From: Pseudomonas graminis
GTDB taxonomy: Bacteria > Pseudomonadota > Gammaproteobacteria > Pseudomonadales > Pseudomonadaceae
Length of the DNA: 64,000 nt
NCBI RefSeq assembly: GCF_004364335.1
Contig: NZ_SOCR01000005.1
Span: 186,001-250,000, forward strand
Direction: 5' to 3'
Of this stretch, positions 58,561 to 64,000 are shown one piece after another. Each line of letters opens with the position of its first letter. Position 1 is the stretch's first letter. The position numbers were made by a program, and so were the translations under genes. Below the pieces are notes generated by a model, which saw nothing but the letters and a program-made list of their open reading frames with translations, did no database searches and was not told the DNA's origin.

Positions 58561-59202
58561 TCAGATTCCGTATTGGGCCCGGTACGCTTCGACGGCGGGC
58601 AAATGCTGTTTGAGCTGAGGGTCGTCGGCCAGGAATTCCAGCACCTGATTCAACGATACGATGCTCACCACCGGAATGCCGAAATCACGCTCTACTTCCT
58701 GAATGGCAGACAGCTCGCCGTTGCCACGCTCTTGGCGGTTCAGCGCAATCAGCACGCCGGCAGCATTCGCGCCCTGGGCCTGAATGATCTGCATGACTTC
58801 GCGAATAGCGGTGCCTGCGGTGATCACGTCGTCGATGATCAGCACATTGCCGGTCAACGGCGCGCCGACCAGGCTGCCGCCTTCGCCATGGGCCTTCGCC
58901 TCTTTGCGGTTGAAGCACCAGGGAAGATCGAGACTGTGATGCTCGGCAAGGGCCACGGCAGTCGCCGCTGCAAGGGGAATACCCTTGTAGGCCGGGCCAA
59001 ACAGAACATCGAAGGAGATACCGCTTTCAACAACGGCGGCGGCGTAGAACTTACCCAGTTGGGCAAGGGCCGAACCACTGTTGAAAAGACCGGCATTGAA
59101 GAAGTAAGGGCTGGTGCGCCCAGACTTCAAAGTGAACTCACCGAAGCGCAAAACTCCGCGATCGATGGCAAAACGAATGAAATCGCGTTGATACGCCTGC
59201 AT
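58561..59202 (-). CDS. pyrE: Orotate phosphoribosyltransferase
   Basis: 213 residues from ATG 59202 ([13 protein letters not shown]). Converts orotate and PRPP to OMP in pyrimidine synthesis. PRPP-binding loop [14 protein letters not shown] and the [13 protein letters not shown] flexible loop are intact. Divergent from crc across 82 bases. Confidence 0.97.
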   Translation of the reverse strand: MQAYQRDFIRFAIDRGVLRFGEFTLKSGRTSPYFFNAGLFNSGSALAQLGKFYAAAVVESGISFDVLFGPAYKGIPLAAATAVALAEHHSLDLPWCFNRKEAKAHGEGGSLVGAPLTGNVLIIDDVITAGTAIREVMQIIQAQGANAAGVLIALNRQERGNGELSAIQEVERDFGIPVVSIVSLNQVLEFLADDPQLKQHLPAVEAYRAQYGI

Positions 59203-59284
59203 GAAAAAAGCCCCGAATACCACGGATTTAGCTAATTAGGTAGAGCTCGGGTATCATACACGCACGTGATTTTTGGGGCCATTT

Positions 59285-60064
59285 ATGCGGATCATCAGTG
59301 TGAACGTTAATGGTATTCAGGCTGCAGTCGAGCGTGGTTTGCTCAGTTGGCTGCAAGCTCAGAATGCCGACGTCATCTGCCTTCAGGACACCCGCGCCTC
59401 CGCCTTTGAACTGGACGACCCAGCCTTCCAACTGGACGGCTACTTCCTATATGCCTGCGAGGCCGAAGTGCCTGCTCAGGGTGGCGTGGCGCTTTACTCG
59501 CGGCTGCAACCGAAGGCGGTCATCAACGGTCTTGGTTTCGAGACGGCTGACCGTTACGGGCGTTACCTGCAGGCAGATTTCGACAAAGTCAGTATCGCGA
59601 CCTTGCTGCTCCCTTCCGGGATGAACGGCGATGAAGACTTGAATCAGAAATTCAAGCTCATGGACGACTTCGGCAAGTACCTCGACAAGCAGCGACGCAA
59701 ACGTCGCGAGTACATTTACTGTGGCTCGCTGTACGTGGCGCAACAGAAGCTGGACATCAAAAACTGGCGCGACAGCCAGCAATCTCCGGGCTTCCTGGCA
59801 CCAGAGCGTGCATGGATGGACGAGATCGTTGGCAACATGGGTTATGTCGATGCCCTGCGCGAAGTCAGCCGTGAAGGCGATCAGTACAGCTGGTGGCCGG
59901 ATAACGAGCAGGCCGAGATGCTCAATCTGGGCTGGCGCTTCGATTATCAGCTGCTGACCCCGGGCCTGCGTCGTTTCGTACGCAGTGCACGTCTTCCACG
60001 CCAGCCGCGTTTTTCGCAACACGCGCCACTGATCGTGGACTACGACTGGACGCTCACCATCTGA
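59285..60064 (+). CDS. crc: Crc, catabolite repression control protein
   Basis: 259 residues from ATG 59285 (MRIISVNVNGIQAAV). Exonuclease-endonuclease-phosphatase fold, but the Crc family lacks nuclease activity; it stabilises Hfq on A-rich catabolite-activity motifs of target mRNAs. Sequence LDDFGKYLDKQRRKRREY and GWRFDYQLLTPGLRRFV match. Genes such as dadA, pauB and others here are plausible targets in this species. Confidence 0.97.
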   Translation: MRIISVNVNGIQAAVERGLLSWLQAQNADVICLQDTRASAFELDDPAFQLDGYFLYACEAEVPAQGGVALYSRLQPKAVINGLGFETADRYGRYLQADFDKVSIATLLLPSGMNGDEDLNQKFKLMDDFGKYLDKQRRKRREYIYCGSLYVAQQKLDIKNWRDSQQSPGFLAPERAWMDEIVGNMGYVDALREVSREGDQYSWWPDNEQAEMLNLGWRFDYQLLTPGLRRFVRSARLPRQPRFSQHAPLIVDYDWTLTI

Positions 60065-60077
60065 CGTTCAGTTGCTC

Positions 60078-60109
60078 AAAAAAAGCCGACGTGAAGTCGG
60101 CTTTTGTTT
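60078..60109. terminator. Terminator after crc
   Basis: AAAAGCCGAC-GTGAA-GTCGGCTTTT with flanking A- and T-tracts; ends crc. Confidence 0.9.
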
Positions 60110-60147
60110 GTCCGCAGATCAGGCGATCGCCCAATCTCTGGAAGCGC

Positions 60148-60519
60148 TTACTTGATCAACCGCCAAGTGAACGGATAGCGGTAGGCGACGCCGTCATTGA
60201 CCTTGACGCCCGCGATGATCGTCAGCACCAGCGCGCCGACGCCCACCAGCATCAACAGCGGAAAACCGATGATCACCACCATCAGCAAAAAACAGATCAT
60301 CGCGGCAATGGCGACGGTGATCTGAAAATTGAGGGCTTCCTTGCCTTGAGCATCGATGTACGGGTCGACTTCTTTCTTGAGCTGCCAGACGATCAGCGGC
60401 CCGAGCAAATTGCCGAACGGAAAGATCAGGCCGAAAAACGCCGCGAAGTGGCACAGCATTGCCCACTGACGGACTTCTTTACTCGGCGTTGGCAACGGCG
60501 ACTGACTCTCGATCATCAT
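60148..60519 (-). CDS. DUF4870 small membrane protein
   Basis: 123 residues; three hydrophobic segments (about 25-45, 68-90, 92-108) and the DUF4870 opening KEVRQWAMLCHFAAFFGLIFPFGN with KEALNFQIT. GGGAAAG precedes two adjacent ATG codons, so the start may be 60519 or 60516. Function unknown. Downstream of rph on the same strand, 54 bases apart. Confidence 0.88.
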   Translation of the reverse strand: MMIESQSPLPTPSKEVRQWAMLCHFAAFFGLIFPFGNLLGPLIVWQLKKEVDPYIDAQGKEALNFQITVAIAAMICFLLMVVIIGFPLLMLVGVGALVLTIIAGVKVNDGVAYRYPFTWRLIK

Positions 60520-60573
60520 GCTTTCCCTGTTTTGATGCAGTGCTCTGAAGGAGTGTTCTGACCTGGAAAACGA

Positions 60574-61296
60574 TCAGTCGGCCAGTGCCGCCTGCTGCAG
60601 TTCGAAGATTTCGTTCATACCTTTTTGAGCCAGTGCAAGCATCGCATTGAGGTCCTCAGGCTGGAACGGGGCGCCTTCGGCAGTACCCTGAACTTCGATG
60701 AAACCGCCCGCGTTGGTCATGACCACATTGAGGTCGGTCTCGGCAGCGAAGTCTTCAAGGTAATCCAGATCCAGGACCGGTTCGCCCTGATACATGCCCA
60801 CCGACACGGCCGCGATCATCTGTTTCAGCGGATCGCCGCCCTTGAGGCCGCCACGCTTTTTGATCGACTTGAGTGCATCAATCAGCGCGACCATGGAGCC
60901 GGTAATCGACGCAGTGCGCGTCCCGCCGTCCGCCTGAATCACGTCGCAGTCTACGTACAAGGTGATTTCACCCAGCTTGGACATGTCCAGTGCCGCGCGC
61001 AGCGAGCGGCCGATCAGGCGCTGGATCTCGAGGGTACGGCCGCCCTGCTTGCCGCGGCTGGCTTCGCGCTGGTTACGCTCGCCCGTTGCGCGAGGCAGCA
61101 TGCCGTATTCAGCCGTCAACCAGCCTTGACCCTGGCCCTTGAGAAAACGCGGAACGCCGTTTTCAACGCTGACGGTGCAGATCACCTTGGTATCACCGAA
61201 CTCGACCAGCACAGAACCCTCTGCGTGCTTGGTGTAGTTGCGGGTGATGCGGATCGGGCGAAGCTGATCGGCAGCGCGACCACTTGGACGTTTCAT
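60574..61296 (-). CDS. rph: RNase PH
   Basis: 240 residues from ATG 61296 ([15 protein letters not shown]). Phosphorolytic 3' exonuclease trimming tRNA and rRNA ends. [36 protein letters not shown] and the phosphate-binding arginines are present, so unlike E. coli K-12 it is full-length. Divergent from yicC, the usual arrangement. Confidence 0.97.
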   Translation of the reverse strand: MKRPSGRAADQLRPIRITRNYTKHAEGSVLVEFGDTKVICTVSVENGVPRFLKGQGQGWLTAEYGMLPRATGERNQREASRGKQGGRTLEIQRLIGRSLRAALDMSKLGEITLYVDCDVIQADGGTRTASITGSMVALIDALKSIKKRGGLKGGDPLKQMIAAVSVGMYQGEPVLDLDYLEDFAAETDLNVVMTNAGGFIEVQGTAEGAPFQPEDLNAMLALAQKGMNEIFELQQAALAD

Positions 61297-61584
61297 CTGG
61301 GATACCTGTACTGGAGACGGAAAACTGGCCTGCATTATAGAGGTGCAGGCACGGCTTGGGACATCTAATGACACATTGCTCACGACAGGCGCTGCAGATT
61401 TGCACGCCTGGCAGCACGATCACAACGCCGCGCATCGCTTGCGACAATGCCACATTTGGGCGCACACCCTGCACTGAGCTACAATCCTGCGCCTTTATAG
61501 CCAGTCGTTTCCCCACGACACTCTGCCGGGGATTCATCCCGGGCCGGCTATCCGCAAACGCCTGAATTTATAGAGGTACTTCCC

Positions 61585-63082
<1,498 letters not shown>

Positions 63083-63212
63083 GCGCTTCTTACGCGGCAA
63101 AACCGATCCATTCAAAATCAGCGCTTCCCTAAACGCTGGTGATTTTTTAGACTGTCGAGTCCGCTCGCCCATTCGGGCACCGCGCATATCGCATTTGCTA
63201 CGAGGAATACCC

Positions 63213-63476
63213 ATGGCCCGCGTGACCGTTGAAGACTGCCTGGAACATGTAGATAACCGTTTTGAGCTGGTCATGCTCGCCACCAAGCGCTCGCGTCAAC
63301 TGGCGACCGGTGGCAAAGAGCCAAAGCTGGCATGGGAAAACGACAAGCCTACCGTAGTGGCCCTGCGTGAAATCGCTGCAGGCCTGATGGATTACGCTGT
63401 TATCGCAGAAGCCGAAATCGTTGAAGATGAACCACTGTTCGCCGCATTCGAGGACGAGTCCAGCGAGGCCGTCTAA
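63213..63476 (+). CDS. rpoZ: RNA polymerase omega subunit
   Basis: 87 residues from ATG 63213 ([20 protein letters not shown]). [16 protein letters not shown] and [11 protein letters not shown] are the omega signature. It aids core assembly and forms part of a ppGpp site. Start of the conserved rpoZ-spoT pair. Confidence 0.98.
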   Translation: MARVTVEDCLEHVDNRFELVMLATKRSRQLATGGKEPKLAWENDKPTVVALREIAAGLMDYAVIAEAEIVEDEPLFAAFEDESSEAV

Positions 63477-63536
63477 GCCTATGCCTGGTCGACGTAGCAA
63501 GGCGCAGGGTCACAGCCTTCGGCAAGGAGTTTTATC

Positions 63537-64000
63537 TTGCCGAGCATAGACGCCCTCGCCGATCGCCTGTCGACCTACCTCGGCGCAGACCAGGTCAATC
63601 TGGTCCGCCGGGCGTATTTCTACGCCGAACAAGCCCACGACGGCCAACGCCGTCGCAGCGGCGAAGCCTATGTCACGCATCCGCTGGCAGTGGCCAATAT
63701 TCTTGCCGACATGCACATGGACCATCAGAGCCTGATGGCCGCCATGCTGCATGACGTGATCGAAGACACCGGCATCGCCAAAGAAGCGCTCTGTGCGCAG
63801 TTTGGCGAAACGGTGGCCGAACTCGTCGATGGGGTCAGCAAACTGACCCAGATGAACTTCGAGACCAAAGCCGAAGCTCAGGCCGAAAACTTCCAGAAGA
63901 TGGCGATGGCCATGGCGCGGGATATCCGCGTGATTCTGGTCAAGCTCGCCGACCGCCTGCATAACATGCGCACGCTGGAAGTCCTTTCCGGAGAGAAGCG
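63537..64000 (+). CDS. spoT: SpoT, bifunctional (p)ppGpp synthetase/hydrolase (partial, N-terminal part)
   Basis: About 154 residues to the right edge, starting at a TTG with AAGGAG seven bases upstream (PSIDALADRLSTYLG after the initiator). The hydrolase domain is visible: RRSGEAYVTHPLAVANILADMHMD, HDVIEDTG with His72/Asp73, and VKLADRLHNMRTLE. Synthetase, TGS and ACT domains lie beyond the window. Follows rpoZ by 60 bases. Confidence 0.96.
   Translation, partial: MPSIDALADRLSTYLGADQVNLVRRAYFYAEQAHDGQRRRSGEAYVTHPLAVANILADMHMDHQSLMAAMLHDVIEDTGIAKEALCAQFGETVAELVDGVSKLTQMNFETKAEAQAENFQKMAMAMARDIRVILVKLADRLHNMRTLEVLSGEK

Overview
The window is a chromosomal segment of a Pseudomonas species. The evidence is gene content and order (algZ-algR-hemCDXY beside argH; lptM-lysA-dapF-DUF484-xerC; sutA; glnK-amtB; dadR/dadA/ridA/dadX; rpmBG-radC-coaBC-dut-algC-argB-pyrE-crc-rph-yicC-gmk-rpoZ-spoT), high GC, and many REP/REPIN elements with a GTAGGAGC...GCCCGCGA core. 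From memory the order closely follows the PAO1 region from about hemY to spoT, but the REP families, a lone HigA-type gene and a sulfur-detoxification pair point to a fluorescens/syringae-lineage species. No database search was possible. I see no rRNA, tRNA, CRISPR array, prophage or insertion sequence.

Region by region. 1-5351 (minus strand): the alginate/twitching regulators AlgZ-AlgR followed by tetrapyrrole genes hemC, hemD, hemX and hemY, the last cut by the left edge. 5498-10718 (plus): argH, two small conserved genes and the class I adenylate cyclase cyaA. 10888-16363: cyaY with a DUF1289 gene, then lptM, lysA, dapF, DUF484, xerC and a HAD phosphatase. 16588-22040: sutA, yjbQ, amtB-glnK, ubiK, a solitary higA-like gene and comM. 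22257-28757: a Cache-type chemoreceptor, a LysR regulator, a MATE exporter and an EAL phosphodiesterase. 28959-33493: rep, xpt, and a persulfide-dioxygenase-like/TauE pair.

33738-49056 is the catabolic core: an acetyl-CoA hydrolase/transferase family enzyme, a PauR-like polyamine repressor, the D-alanine genes (dadX, ridA, dadA and their activator dadR), a PauB-type amine oxidoreductase, a PauC-type aldehyde dehydrogenase and a cupin. Interspersed are a DUF1127 gene, a MocR-type regulator with apparent operators, a phospholipase-D-like lipoprotein and an MFS transporter. 49135-64000 is conserved housekeeping: ribosomal proteins L33/L28, a peptide-binding protein, radC, coaBC, dut, a long membrane-anchored form of algC, argB, pyrE, crc, rph, yicC, gmk, rpoZ and the start of spoT.

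The window is mostly core genome and I found no clear new multi-gene system. The most useful leads are regulatory: a 14-bp palindrome shared by the divergent pauC and cupin promoters, next to a window-encoded PauR; four copies of an 8-bp motif in the MocR/DUF1127 intergenic region; the sensor-like membrane module fused to AlgC; and a 13-bp-arm hairpin after the small gene at 7420.
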